A program made the translations under genes and the position numbers. Under the pieces are notes generated by a model that ran no database searches, was not told the DNA's origin, and saw nothing but the letters and a program-made list of their open reading frames with translations. Positions 15,061-22,764 of a DNA stretch of 35,474 nucleotides are shown here, one piece after another. This DNA comes from a virus, in IMG/VR virus record IMGVR_UViG_3300026519_000035, positions 1 to 35,474 of that record; one strand, given 5' to 3'. Every line of letters begins with the position of its first letter. Within the stretch, counting starts at the first letter, position 1.

Positions 15061-15138
15061 GGGCCGATAGCATAACAGGTTAATGCAACCGACTCATAAT
15101 CGGAAGAAGGAGCGGTTCGAGTCCGCCTCGGCCCACCA
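15061..15138 (+). tRNA. tRNA with CAU anticodon, probably tRNA-Ile2
   Basis: Acceptor GGGCCGA/TCGGCCC, D stem GCAT/ATGC, anticodon loop CTCATAA (anticodon CAT), T loop TTCGAGT, discriminator A and encoded CCA 15136-15138. Acceptor pairs 4-69 and 5-68 are both C-G, the pairs known to mark E. coli tRNA-Ile2 for lysidine modification by TilS rather than elongator Met. That change would let it read AUA, which is frequent in this AT-rich genome. Elongator Met is the alternative. Confidence 0.92.
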
Positions 15139-15168
15139 ATTCCATAACTCATAACTGGAGAGCGTGCT

Positions 15169-16011
15169 ATGCAGCTTCTATTTGATGGAGATATTATAAT
15201 TTATAGAGCTGCTGCAGCAGCAGAACCTTCCAAATATTATGTTTATATTAAAGGAGAAGAGGAATATGGATACATAGCATCCTTTAAGTACAAAAAAGAG
15301 ATGAACTCCTTCATTAAAGGAGAAGAAGGAGACTTCGTAATAGAAAAGAAAAAAGAAATAGAGCCCGTCGCCAACGCCTTAAATAATATTGATACTACTA
15401 TTGATAATATTGTTTCTGTTTTAAATTTTACAAGTACTAAATTTTATCTAACAGGCACTGGGAACTTTAGAGAAAAATTATATCCAGACTATAAGGCACA
15501 CAGAAAGGACGTAGAGCGCCCAGTACATCTGATGGACTGTACGCAATATCTCATTGAGAAGTATGGAGCCATTGTTATAGATGGGATGGAGGCAGACGAT
15601 GCTATGTCTATTGAGCAATACAAAGATCCAGATACTTCTTGCATAGTAAGTCTAGACAAGGATCTAGACATGGTTCCTGGAGGGCACTATAACTGGGTAC
15701 GAGGAGAATATTACGAAGTAAAAGAACTAGACGGATTGCGTTGGTTTTATACTCAAGTTCTTACAGGAGATTCTGTTGATAATATTAAAGGATTAAAAGG
15801 AATAGGACCCAAAGGAGCACAAAAGCTACTTAAGGATTGTAATACTGAAAAAGAAATGTTTGATGTTTGCGTAGATAAGTATAATCAAAGGCATATAAGA
15901 CACAGTCAGATGGACGTTCCTTCCGGATGTTCTTATGAAGATTTAATATTGAACTGTAAACTCTTATGGATGTCTAAGAAAGAACCAAATGATTGGAGGG
16001 TTCCGGCATGA
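15169..16011 (+). CDS. 5'-3' exonuclease / flap endonuclease (T7 gp6-like)
   Basis: Metal-binding acidic motifs of the FEN family are present: FDGD at the N-terminus, YPDYKAHR near 104-111, GMEADDAMS near 141-149 and SLDKDLDMVPG near 163-173. These are followed by the TGDSVDNIKGLKGIGPKGA helix-hairpin-helix segment near 202-220. The enzyme removes RNA primers and degrades duplex ends 5' to 3', supplying the activity missing from the polymerase. A 50-residue insertion near the N-terminus holds many Lys and Glu residues. ATG follows CTGGAGAGCG, and the stop overlaps the next start. Confidence 0.92.
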   Translation: MQLLFDGDIIIYRAAAAAEPSKYYVYIKGEEEYGYIASFKYKKEMNSFIKGEEGDFVIEKKKEIEPVANALNNIDTTIDNIVSVLNFTSTKFYLTGTGNFREKLYPDYKAHRKDVERPVHLMDCTQYLIEKYGAIVIDGMEADDAMSIEQYKDPDTSCIVSLDKDLDMVPGGHYNWVRGEYYEVKELDGLRWFYTQVLTGDSVDNIKGLKGIGPKGAQKLLKDCNTEKEMFDVCVDKYNQRHIRHSQMDVPSGCSYEDLILNCKLLWMSKKEPNDWRVPA

Positions 16012-16169
16012 TTGTAGGAGGACGTAAGTTTTTTGGTACTGTATTAATTATTATTTTATCTAGTTTATTTTTGGCTACTAATTATTTGTCTGGAGGGGAG
16101 TGGGTAACAATTAATACTCTTGCTTTAGGTATCTTTGGTGGAACTAACGTTTGGCAGAAAAAGCAATGA
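16008..16169 (+). CDS. Small two-span membrane protein (53 aa)
   Basis: The ATG overlaps the exonuclease stop (ATGA), and the TGA overlaps the next ATG. Two hydrophobic stretches, about residues 10-24 (GTVLIIILSSLFLA) and 33-45 (VTINTLALGIFGG), flank a short NYLSGGEW turn, with a basic C-terminus (WQKKQ). Coupling on both sides makes it likely real despite its size. Function unknown. Confidence 0.6.
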   Translation: MIVGGRKFFGTVLIIILSSLFLATNYLSGGEWVTINTLALGIFGGTNVWQKKQ

Positions 16170-16345
16170 ATAAAATTCTTGATTACAAAACTGGTAAAGT
16201 TGTAGAGATTGTCCTTGACAGGGGGGAACAAGAATACCTTTGCAGGTATAATTTACGGGCCATAGAGGCACAAAATAAAGAAGCAGAACAATTAAAAGAG
16301 TACATAAACTATGCCCGAGAAGAAGACTCAGACACTGGGTGTTAA
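16166..16345 (+). CDS. Small charged protein of unknown function (59 aa)
   Basis: ATG 16166 is coupled to the preceding stop (ATGA); a TTG 15 bases upstream is less likely. The C-terminal half is a charged, possibly coiled-coil helix (AIEAQNKEAEQLKEYINYA). Its last 35 bases overlap the start of the resolvase gene. No family recognised. Confidence 0.55.
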   Translation: MNKILDYKTGKVVEIVLDRGEQEYLCRYNLRAIEAQNKEAEQLKEYINYAREEDSDTGC

Positions 16346-16787
16346 AAAATCTTCTATAAGAAAACTTAAACTTAACAAACATAAGGCTAGGATAGAAGCT
16401 AAGGACAGAGGCTTCCGCTCTATGTTTGAGGTGCGTATAGCAGAGGAATTGAATGATGCTAAAGTGCCTTATGAATATGAAACTCTTAAAATAAAGTATA
16501 CTAGGGAGCAAGTATATAATCCAGACTTTATACTTCCAAATGGAATTATACTAGAAGTAAAAGGTAAATTTGACAGTAATGATAGAGCAAAACATTTACT
16601 TATAAAACAACAACACCCTGAACTAGATATACGTTTTGTATTTATGCGGGCCTCTCAAAAACTTTATAAAGGAAGTAAAAGTACTTACGCTGAATGGGCG
16701 GACAATCATGGTTTCAAATATTCTGATAAGAAAATTCCTGCAGAGTGGCTGGAAGAAGCATTACTCGAAGAAAAGAAGGAAACTTAA
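16311..16787 (+). CDS. Endonuclease I-like Holliday junction resolvase (T7 gp3 family)
   Basis: The 158-residue protein has a basic N-terminus, then FRSMFEVRIAEEL near 35-47 with the first catalytic Glu, YNPDFILPNGIILEVKG near 67-83 with the Asp and the Glu-x-Lys pair of the PD-(D/E)XK site, and the DRAKHLLIKQQHPELDIRFVF block typical of the family. These enzymes cut branched DNA and, in T7, degrade host DNA and resolve replication branches. Position between the exonuclease and other nuclease genes fits. Confidence 0.9.
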   Translation: MPEKKTQTLGVKKSSIRKLKLNKHKARIEAKDRGFRSMFEVRIAEELNDAKVPYEYETLKIKYTREQVYNPDFILPNGIILEVKGKFDSNDRAKHLLIKQQHPELDIRFVFMRASQKLYKGSKSTYAEWADNHGFKYSDKKIPAEWLEEALLEEKKET

Positions 16788-16968
16788 TACAGAAGAAGAT
16801 ATCTTTATTTTCTTTTGTGAAAATAAAAACTTTCATATTTCACATCCTTTTTTTGAAGATATGAAAGATCATGTATATTCTATACGAACTAGGACTAACA
16901 GATACTTGGTTCATTTCATTAATGGACAATATTATGGATATAAAGATGTTACATCAGTACCAGGATGA
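16708..16968 (+). CDS. Possible overlapping small protein (86 aa)
   Basis: A frame from ATG 16708 overlaps the last 80 bases of the resolvase gene and runs on for 60 codons, filling a gap that would otherwise be empty. The non-overlapping part (for example HISHPFFEDMKDHVY and YLVHFINGQYYGYKDV) reads like real folded protein. There is no later ATG, GTG or TTG, and the ribosome binding site is weak (GGCGGA). The start is therefore uncertain and the whole call moderate. Confidence 0.4.
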   Translation: MVSNILIRKFLQSGWKKHYSKKRRKLNTEEDIFIFFCENKNFHISHPFFEDMKDHVYSIRTRTNRYLVHFINGQYYGYKDVTSVPG

Positions 16969-17161
16969 TGTAGAAGTTTATGGGTGTTATAAATGTGGCA
17001 CTATAAACGGCTATGTTGTAGATAGAGTATGTCAAGAATGCGGCTCTGAGAATAGTACGCTCACATTCTTAAATGCTCTGGACATCATAAATGATATGCA
17101 CTTAAGAGACACCTTGGATACTGCCCTATTAGACGAGGAAGAATTAGATGCACTCTTATGA
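16946..17161 (+). CDS. Small zinc-ribbon protein (71 aa)
   Basis: Two CxxCG knuckles (CYKCGTI and CQECGSE, 17 residues apart) form a classic zinc ribbon, followed by an acidic helical C-terminus (TALLDEEELDALL). ATG 16946 begins shortly before the first knuckle. An earlier in-frame ATG at 16871 would overlap the previous frame more. The 3' end overlaps the HNH gene. It may recruit partners to nucleic acid; role unknown. Confidence 0.65.
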   Translation: MLHQYQDDVEVYGCYKCGTINGYVVDRVCQECGSENSTLTFLNALDIINDMHLRDTLDTALLDEEELDALL

Positions 17162-17648
17162 AATAAATGATACTGGCAGAGAGTGCACTCAGTGTAGAAA
17201 CATAAAAAATTGGGCGGAGTTCTGCAAAGGATCTTCGGCTAGAGGAAGGTCTTCTAAATGCAGAGAGTGTAGAAATCTAATACAAAAAAACTACAGGAGA
17301 CTTACTAAAAACCTTAGCTCTAAAAAATATGAAAAAACTAAGAAAGGATTTTTAGTACGGCTATATAGAAATATGCAGAGTCGCGTTACTGGGGTAAAAA
17401 AAGATCAGTTTTATTTGTATGCAGGATGCAGACTATTAGACAGAAAAGATTTTTATAGGTGGGCTGAAAATAATGAAGAGTTTCATAGATTGTTTGCTGC
17501 CTGGGAAGCTTCTGGATATGAGCTAAGATCTACTCCAGCAGTATCTAGAATAGACACTCATTATGGATATGAATTATGGAATATGGAATGGGTAACACAA
17601 TCAGAAACTAGTAGGAGAGGTGCAATGAATAGGTGGAATAAAAGATGA
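17148..17648 (+). CDS. HNH-type endonuclease with N-terminal cysteine knuckles
   Basis: Residues 13-41 hold CTQC and CREC pairs. The C-terminal part has the order seen in phage HNH-like homing nucleases: a basic FLVRLYRNMQSRVTG region near 68-82, then SRIDTHYGYELWNMEWVTQSE near 133-153. This matches the SxDRIDxxxGYxxxNxxWVTxxEN signature, with SRID and an Asn before the Trp. It is likely a free-standing nuclease that spreads with the phage, or a packaging or degradation nuclease. The gene overlaps both neighbours. Confidence 0.75.
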   Translation: MHSYEINDTGRECTQCRNIKNWAEFCKGSSARGRSSKCRECRNLIQKNYRRLTKNLSSKKYEKTKKGFLVRLYRNMQSRVTGVKKDQFYLYAGCRLLDRKDFYRWAENNEEFHRLFAAWEASGYELRSTPAVSRIDTHYGYELWNMEWVTQSETSRRGAMNRWNKR

Positions 17649-18361
17649 TTTTATCACGAGGTAAGGAAACGGTACTTGTTATTCCAGACATACAGGCGCC
17701 GTTCCAGCACAAGCACACACTAGATTTCTTAGTAGCCTTAAGGGACGCTGTAAATCCTACCAAAGTGGTCTGTATAGGGGACAGCATGGATGCCAATGCG
17801 CTTAGTCGCTGGGCTCTTGATCCTAACGGAATGTCTCCTCTAGATGAGTACTTGGTTGCTATAGATTTCTTAAAGAAGCTTTATGATGAGTTCCCAAAAG
17901 CACAGGAGGTAATATCTAATCATAATGAAAGAATAATAAAGCGGGTTACTGGAGCAGGAGTTCCTTCTATATTTGTACGCTCTTATGAAGAGATTATGCA
18001 CTATCCTCCTGGCTGGAGTATACATCCGTACATAGAAATAGATGAAGTTATTTATGAGCACGGGCATTCTCAAGGAGGAGAACATGCTGCCAAGAACTTA
18101 GCAAAACATAACGGAAAGTCCACAGTTATAGGACATCATCACTCAGCCGCAGGAATTAATTTCTTTGCAAATAGACAAAAGATGTTGTTCGGCATGAATG
18201 TAGGATGTTTGTTAGATATATCTTCTTACGCATTCTCCTACGCTAAAGATAGCAAATTTAAGCCCACTATGGGAGCAGGAATAGTAGACAGAGGAGTTCC
18301 TAAATTTGTTCCTATGCTACAAGATAGTTACGGCAATTGGACAGGAGAGCTAATATTGTGA
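17645..18361 (+). CDS. Second calcineurin-like metallophosphoesterase
   Basis: The 238-residue protein has PDIQAPF near 14-20 (DxQ in place of DxH), GDSMD near 46-50, SNHNER near 91-96, HGHSQGG near 139-145 and GHHHS near 160-164. The active-site set is thus almost complete. This DIQAPF variety is common in phages. It overlaps the HNH gene by four bases. It is not a close copy of the phosphoesterase at 11620, so the phage carries two distinct enzymes of this fold. Substrate unknown. Confidence 0.85.
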   Translation: MILSRGKETVLVIPDIQAPFQHKHTLDFLVALRDAVNPTKVVCIGDSMDANALSRWALDPNGMSPLDEYLVAIDFLKKLYDEFPKAQEVISNHNERIIKRVTGAGVPSIFVRSYEEIMHYPPGWSIHPYIEIDEVIYEHGHSQGGEHAAKNLAKHNGKSTVIGHHHSAAGINFFANRQKMLFGMNVGCLLDISSYAFSYAKDSKFKPTMGAGIVDRGVPKFVPMLQDSYGNWTGELIL

Positions 18362-18549
18362 TAGATGAATTTACTAATAAAAGATATCTAGAGATGTCTA
18401 AGAAGTTTGTAGACCTTTATTCTGAGGAGAGTCCTGATGTGGCAGCCAAGTATATTATTGATGAAAGACTTCCTGAGAAAGAATATCCAACGCTTAGAGA
18501 ATTTATTGAAAAAGAATTTCTTAGTAGAGGATGGACTTTCGATGAGTGA
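18358..18549 (+). CDS. Small helical protein of unknown function (63 aa)
   Basis: GTG 18358 overlaps the phosphoesterase stop and has AGGAG upstream. An in-frame start further up lies inside the previous gene. The product is charged and helical (LREFIEKEFLSRGW). Its end overlaps the next gene by eight bases. Confidence 0.6.
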   Translation: MIDEFTNKRYLEMSKKFVDLYSEESPDVAAKYIIDERLPEKEYPTLREFIEKEFLSRGWTFDE

Positions 18550-18790
18550 TAAAAAATATTCTAGGATAGATATTATAGGACAGAATGGTAATGAGGGACT
18601 GCACTACAACTACCCTACCAAAGTATGTTTTGATTGTGGAATGCAAGCTATGGGTGCATCTGAGATGATTAACGATACTTACCAGTGGAACGAGGGAGAA
18701 TGTCAAGTTTGTGGATTGAGAGGAGACCTAGTAACTAGTCCTTTCTTTTTTGGATGTCCTGAATTTCCTAATAATGAAGAGGAGAAATAA
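18542..18790 (+). CDS. Small zinc-ribbon protein (82 aa)
   Basis: ATG 18542 follows AGAGGATGG; the longer frame upstream lies in the previous gene. CFDCG and CQVCG pairs about 22 residues apart form a probable zinc ribbon, followed by an aromatic, acidic tail (FFFGCPEF, NNEEEK). It belongs to a run of coupled small genes leading into nucleotide metabolism. Confidence 0.65.
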   Translation: MSDKKYSRIDIIGQNGNEGLHYNYPTKVCFDCGMQAMGASEMINDTYQWNEGECQVCGLRGDLVTSPFFFGCPEFPNNEEEK

Positions 18791-18792
18791 TT

Positions 18793-19047
18793 ATGTCTCA
18801 GTCTGTTTCTATCATGGAAGATTTTGTAGCATACGAAAAGCTAAACGACCCAGTCTCTTCTCCTAAACACTATACTCAAGGAGAAATAGAGGTAATTGAT
18901 TTTATTATGGACCAAGGATTTGATTACTTAGAAGGAAATGTGTGTAAATACCTTTGCAGATATAAGTATAAGAATGGTTTGGAAGATCTTAAAAAGGCGC
19001 AGTGGTATCTGAACAAGCTTGTGGAGGAAACTAGTAACAATGGATGA
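18793..19047 (+). CDS. DUF3310 protein
   Basis: The 84-residue product matches the DUF3310 pattern: PKHYTQGEIEVIDFI near 24-38, CKYLCRYKYKNGLEDLKKAQWYL near the C-terminus. Such proteins are widespread in phages, usually among nucleotide-metabolism or replication genes. They have been called nucleotide kinase-like in annotation, but their function is not established. It immediately precedes and slightly overlaps the ribonucleotide reductase gene. Confidence 0.88.
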   Translation: MSQSVSIMEDFVAYEKLNDPVSSPKHYTQGEIEVIDFIMDQGFDYLEGNVCKYLCRYKYKNGLEDLKKAQWYLNKLVEETSNNG

Positions 19048-20018
19048 TTACCAAACTTTTATAGCGACGTCTAGGTACAGTAGGTGGCTAGAAGATGAAA
19101 GAAGACGGGAGACTTGGGAAGAGACTGTAAAACGATACATTACTTTTATGCAGAAGACAGCAAGCAAGTCTGTTGGCCTAGATGATGGCATCCTTAATGC
19201 CTTGTATAGATGCGAAGACAAGATACTATCTCTAGAAGTTATGCCTAGTATGAGAATGCTAATGACCGCAGGTCCTGCTCTAGCTCGTGATAATATGGCA
19301 GGCTTTAATTGTTCTTTTTTGCCTATAAATACTATTCGTGCTTTTGATGAAGCTATGTATATATTGCTATGTGGCACAGGAGTAGGATTTAGTGTAGAAA
19401 GACAGTATATAAATGACTTACCAGAGGTGCCTTATGAGCTTTATGAAACGGACACTGTGCTTACAGTACGCGATTCAAAAATTGGATGGGCTTCAGCGTA
19501 CAGAGAACTCATTGCGCTTCTATATTCTGGAGTCATTCCGAGATGGGATACTTCTAGAGTTAGACCGGCGGGAGCTAGACTTAAGACTTTTGGAGGCAGA
19601 GCGAGCGGCCCGGAACCTCTTGAAGACTTGTTTAGATTTACAATCTCGGTATTCAAAGGAGCTGCTGGAAGAAAATTAAACAGTATTGAATGTCATGATA
19701 TTGTATGTAAAATAGCGGACATAGTAGTTGTTGGCGGGGTTCGTAGATCCGCACTTATTTCTCTTAGTAACCTCACAGATGAAAGAATGCGTAAGGCCAA
19801 ACACGGACAGTGGTGGGAAGAAAATCCACAGAGAGCTCTGGCAAATAACTCAGTATGTTATACTGAGAAGCCGGACATGGGAATTTTTATGAAAGAATGG
19901 AGGGCATTGTACGAGTCTAAATCAGGAGAGAGGGGAATATACAATAGACAGGCTGCTAAAAAAGTGGCAGCAAGAAATGGTAGAAGAGATATATCTTATG
20001 ATTTTGGAACAAATCCGT
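19040..20018 (+). CDS. nrdJ: Class II ribonucleotide reductase, exon 1
   Basis: Exon 1 encodes residues 1-326 and the first base of codon 327. The family N-terminus YSRWLEDERRRETWEETV is near 12-29. GFNCSFLPIN near 92-101 holds one redox Cys, GTGVGFSVE follows near 113-121, and VGGVRRSALISLSN comes later. The exon ends YDFGTNP, just before the catalytic Cys. GGAGG lies 13 bases before ATG 19040; a TTG at 19019 is less likely. Unspliced reading stops at TGA 20033-20035, so the message must be spliced. The enzyme makes deoxynucleotides using adenosylcobalamin, without oxygen or a second subunit, for phage DNA synthesis. Confidence 0.92.
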
Positions 20019-20863
20019 TAACGGTAGCGGCCTGAAGAAGTAATTCTTTTTGAATAACTATTCTAAAAACGGAGAAACTCCTTGTAAGGACAACCCCGTG
20101 CTAATCCAGTATTGGAGTGTGTAACGACTATGAGTATAGACAAGAAACAGCTTAGTAAACTTCTTTCTTATATGACAACTTTTGGCGGTGGGGTGTATTG
20201 GCCACACAAAAGAAAAGAAACCTCAAAAGTAAACTGTAAGTTTATTATGAATATGAGACAAGAAAATCTAGATTATGTGCTATGGGTAGCCTCGGTACTA
20301 AAAGAGGTAACAGGTGTTAGGATTATAGATCGTAAAGATTATAATGTTGATGGATGTACTAGAAAAGAGCAAGTTCGTTTAGAATCTAGAAGACACCCAT
20401 ATTTCACAAAACTAAGGGAGCGTATTTATATAGATAATCATAAAGTGCTAGATCCTCATATGCTTAAAATGATGGACGCGGAAGCACTTGCTATTATCTT
20501 TATGACTGATGGAAGTTCTAGTCTTGATACTAGATTTAAAAATCCCCACTGTAAGATTACTTTAGAAACAAAAGGCTTTAGCTATGCAGACAATCTTGCT
20601 TTGAGTAAGGCCATCTACACTGCTACTGGTATTAGAACAAATGTACAACGAAGGGGCAAATACTACATGTTGTATGTAAAAACTAAAGACCATAAACTTT
20701 TTGTTGATACTGTAAGTCCTTATATGCTCGACAGTTTCTTGTACAAACTCGAACGAATAGCTCCTGCTTTGCAGGATGGTGATATAGTCTGCACTGATAC
20801 GAAAGTATCAGAGATTGACAGAGATGATCAATCCCTTCTTGAAAAAGAAGAGTAACAATGTGG
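20019..20863 (+). mobile_element. Group I intron in the ribonucleotide reductase gene
   Basis: The 845-nt insert splits the catalytic Cys codon. P1: exon CCGT (20015-20018) pairs with GCGG (20027-20030), giving the required U-G at the splice site. P7: GACTA (20126-20130) pairs with TAGTC (20785-20789), preceded by GATA as in the conserved S element. Two GAAA-capped hairpins follow, CTGATAC/GTATCAG (20794-20811) and CTTCTT/AAGAAG (20835-20850), fitting P9 helices. The intron ends in G20863. Joining 20018 to 20864 restores NPCSEIILRPNQVCNL in frame, 642 codons in all. The subgroup is not determined. Confidence 0.92.
20130..20855 (+). CDS. Intron-encoded LAGLIDADG-type homing endonuclease
   Basis: ATG 20130 has GGAG 12 bases upstream; a TTG at 20112 extends the frame by six codons. 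The 241-residue product has LSKLLSYMTTFGGGVYW near 9-25 and ALAIIFMTDGSSS near 117-129, resembling the two LAGLIDADG helices. The second carries the catalytic-type acidic residue; the first has Gly in that position and may be degenerate. The frame begins within P7 and ends eight bases before the intron end, so it also encodes the 3' half of the ribozyme core. It would cut intron-less copies of the reductase gene and spread the intron. Confidence 0.8.
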   Translation: MSIDKKQLSKLLSYMTTFGGGVYWPHKRKETSKVNCKFIMNMRQENLDYVLWVASVLKEVTGVRIIDRKDYNVDGCTRKEQVRLESRRHPYFTKLRERIYIDNHKVLDPHMLKMMDAEALAIIFMTDGSSSLDTRFKNPHCKITLETKGFSYADNLALSKAIYTATGIRTNVQRRGKYYMLYVKTKDHKLFVDTVSPYMLDSFLYKLERIAPALQDGDIVCTDTKVSEIDRDDQSLLEKEE

Positions 20864-21810
20864 GCAGTGAAATAATTCTACGTCCTAATCAAGTCTGCAA
20901 TTTGACAGAAGTTGTTGTAAGGAGCGAGGATACTTTAGCAAATCTTGCAGAAAAAGTAGAGCTTGCTACTATCCTTGGTACAGTACAATCAATGTTGACT
21001 AACTTCAGATATCTTGGAAAAAAATGGCAAAAAAACACAGAAGAAGAGCGCTTGCTTGGGGTCAGTCTTACAGGAATAATGGATCATCCTATAATGTCGG
21101 GCAATACCCTGCGCGGCAGTTTTGAAAATGGAATGTTCTTAAAAGAAGCGCTTGAGTATCTAAGACAAGTGGCAGTAGATACTAACAAAATATGGGCAGA
21201 ACAGTTAGAAATAGAACAAAGTGCTGCCATAACTTGTGTTAAACCAAGTGGAACTGTAAGCCAATTAGTTAATAGTTCTAGTGGCATTCATGCCAGGCAT
21301 TCCAAGTTCTACATCAGAACGGTGAGGGTTGATAAAAAAGATCCTATATATCCTTTTTTGAAGGAGCAAGGGATTCCTGTAGAAGATGCTTTTGGAAAGG
21401 AACAAAGCACTGCTGTGTTTAGTTTTCCTGTTGCAAGTCCTGACGACGCCACTACTCGTAATGACATGACTGCTATAGAGCAACTAGAGCTATGGAAGAT
21501 TTATGCAGAGCATTGGTGTGAACATAAACCTAGTGTTACTATTTCTGTACGAGAGCATGAATGGATGGAGGTAGGTGCGTGGGTATACAGAAACTTTGAT
21601 ATTTGTTCTGGTGTAAGTTTTCTTCCTCATACAGATCATGTGTACAAACAAGCCCCTTATCAGGACATTACCGAAGAGGAGTACAAAGAGTTTGTTAATA
21701 AAATTCCTGCAATTGATTGGAGCAAACTTAGTGAGTATGAAACCGAAGACAACACTACAACAGACCACGAGCTTGCCTGTTCTGCGGGAGGCTCCTGCGA
21801 AATCCTGTAA
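20864..21810 (+). CDS. nrdJ: Class II ribonucleotide reductase, exon 2
   Basis: Exon 2 supplies the last two bases of the catalytic Cys codon (residue 327) and residues to 641. It starts SEIILRPNQVCNLTEVVVR, holding the second active-site Cys in QVCNL. It includes ACVKPSGT-type CVKPSGTVSQL and the SGIHARHSKFYIRTVR block of monomeric adenosylcobalamin-dependent reductases. The C-terminus has the Cys pair CSAGGSCEIL that is re-reduced between turnovers. An ATG-like frame from 20815 runs through the intron end and is an artefact. The protein is shorter than the about 739-residue Lactobacillus enzyme but has all key residues. Confidence 0.92.
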
Positions 21811-21881
21811 TATTACATGGCCAGACCTAATATTTCCACCTATAACTTTATGGTCAATGCCTTCTTTTAAGAGACAATGAT

Positions 21882-22421
21882 ATGATTAAGTACTTAGCTC
21901 TGGTAGTACTGTTGTTACTTCCTATTTCTTTGCAGGGTAGCTACGACAATCCAGGAAATATAATAAAGGGGGAAACGTGGAAAGGAGAAGTAGAGTGCTC
22001 CAGAGCTAGGTTTGAGTGCTTTTCGTCCCCTTATTGGGGCATAAGAGCAATTCTACTTAATTTAAAGACATATTACTACATTCATAATCTTAGAACTGTT
22101 AGAGGTATTATATCTAGGTGGGCTCCAGAACATGAAAATCCTACAGAAAACTATATTAGATTTGTTTCTGGTTACATGGGTAATAATCCTGACGATACTC
22201 TTGAGTTTACTTCTACCTCTATTAGTCAGTTGGTCATGGCTATAATTATTTTTGAAAATGGACAGCTTCTTTATCCTGAGAAATTTATACGCATGGTAAT
22301 AGAGGCAGTATTTACAGAATTAAAGGAGATAAGATATGCTTCCGTTAGAGCTGATAACCCTTTTGGGCAGCACAGTATTAGGTGGAGTTTTAAAACTATG
22401 GGGAATGTCTCAACAAGCTAA
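21882..22421 (+). CDS. Secreted cell-wall hydrolase-like protein (endolysin candidate)
   Basis: The 179-residue protein starts with a hydrophobic signal sequence (MIKYLALVVLLLLPISLQG). The body has NPGNI near 23-27, then YWGIRAILLNLKTYY near 50-64 and IISRWAPEHENPTENYIRFV near 74-93. This is the pattern of phage structural P5-like muralytic proteins, related to lysozyme or transglycosylase folds. It probably degrades peptidoglycan from the periplasm, with export by the host Sec system rather than a holin hole. Its last 86 bases overlap the next gene. The ribosome binding site is weak (AAGAGA). Confidence 0.72.
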   Translation: MIKYLALVVLLLLPISLQGSYDNPGNIIKGETWKGEVECSRARFECFSSPYWGIRAILLNLKTYYYIHNLRTVRGIISRWAPEHENPTENYIRFVSGYMGNNPDDTLEFTSTSISQLVMAIIIFENGQLLYPEKFIRMVIEAVFTELKEIRYASVRADNPFGQHSIRWSFKTMGNVSTS

Positions 22422-22764
22422 GGCAGAGAATAACATTCTTACTTTACAAGCTTTAAATGCTAAAGCAAACATTGCTAAAGAGGCTAGAGAATACAACAAT
22501 AAAGGATTTCAATGGACTAGAAGATTTATAGCTATAGCCGCCATATCGGCTATTATAGTATGGCCAAAATTTGCCCCATTAATGGACATTCCTGTAGTAG
22601 TAGGATGGACAGAATGGAACCCAGGATTCTTATTTATTCCCGGAAAAGAGTCTACTATGTGGCACGTGATGGAAGGACTTGTCATAACTCCGCTAGACAC
22701 CCACTTAGTAAGTTCCATAGCTGGTCTGTATTTTGGGGCTAGTATAGTAGGAAACAGGACATAA
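22336..22764 (+). CDS. Holin-like membrane protein (142 aa)
   Basis: ATG after AAAGGAGATAAG, inside the hydrolase gene. Three hydrophobic segments are visible: about 1-23 (LITLLGSTVLGGVLKLWG), about 63-82 (FIAIAAISAIIVWPKFAPL) and about 121-138 (HLVSSIAGLYFGASIVG). A charged helix separates the first two and a Trp/Gly-rich loop (VGWTEWNPGFLF) the last two. Position after a wall hydrolase and the three-span layout suggest a holin. I recall similar proteins in other phages without proven function. It ends the plus-strand transcription unit. Confidence 0.65.
   Translation: MLPLELITLLGSTVLGGVLKLWGMSQQAKAENNILTLQALNAKANIAKEAREYNNKGFQWTRRFIAIAAISAIIVWPKFAPLMDIPVVVGWTEWNPGFLFIPGKESTMWHVMEGLVITPLDTHLVSSIAGLYFGASIVGNRT

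Noticed and set aside
14749-15073. Open frames on both strands across the tRNA cluster (62 aa plus strand; 70 aa minus strand)
   Set aside because: They are read through tRNA genes. The minus-strand peptide resembles well-known spurious proteins produced by antisense translation of tRNA genes, and no ribosome binding site is present.
20019-20863. Interpretation of the reductase insert as an intein
   Set aside because: Exon 1 frame reaches a stop codon at 20033-20035 and the endonuclease ORF has its own start. The RNA core motifs and exact frame restoration fit an intron.
20815-20863. Separate protein starting at 20815 ahead of exon 2
   Set aside because: These 16 codons are intron sequence read in the exon 2 frame by chance; spliced joining at 20864 gives the conserved NPCSEI motif instead.
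21818-21871. 17-codon frame between the reductase and the wall hydrolase
   Set aside because: No ribosome binding site precedes its ATG, and it is too short to judge by composition.
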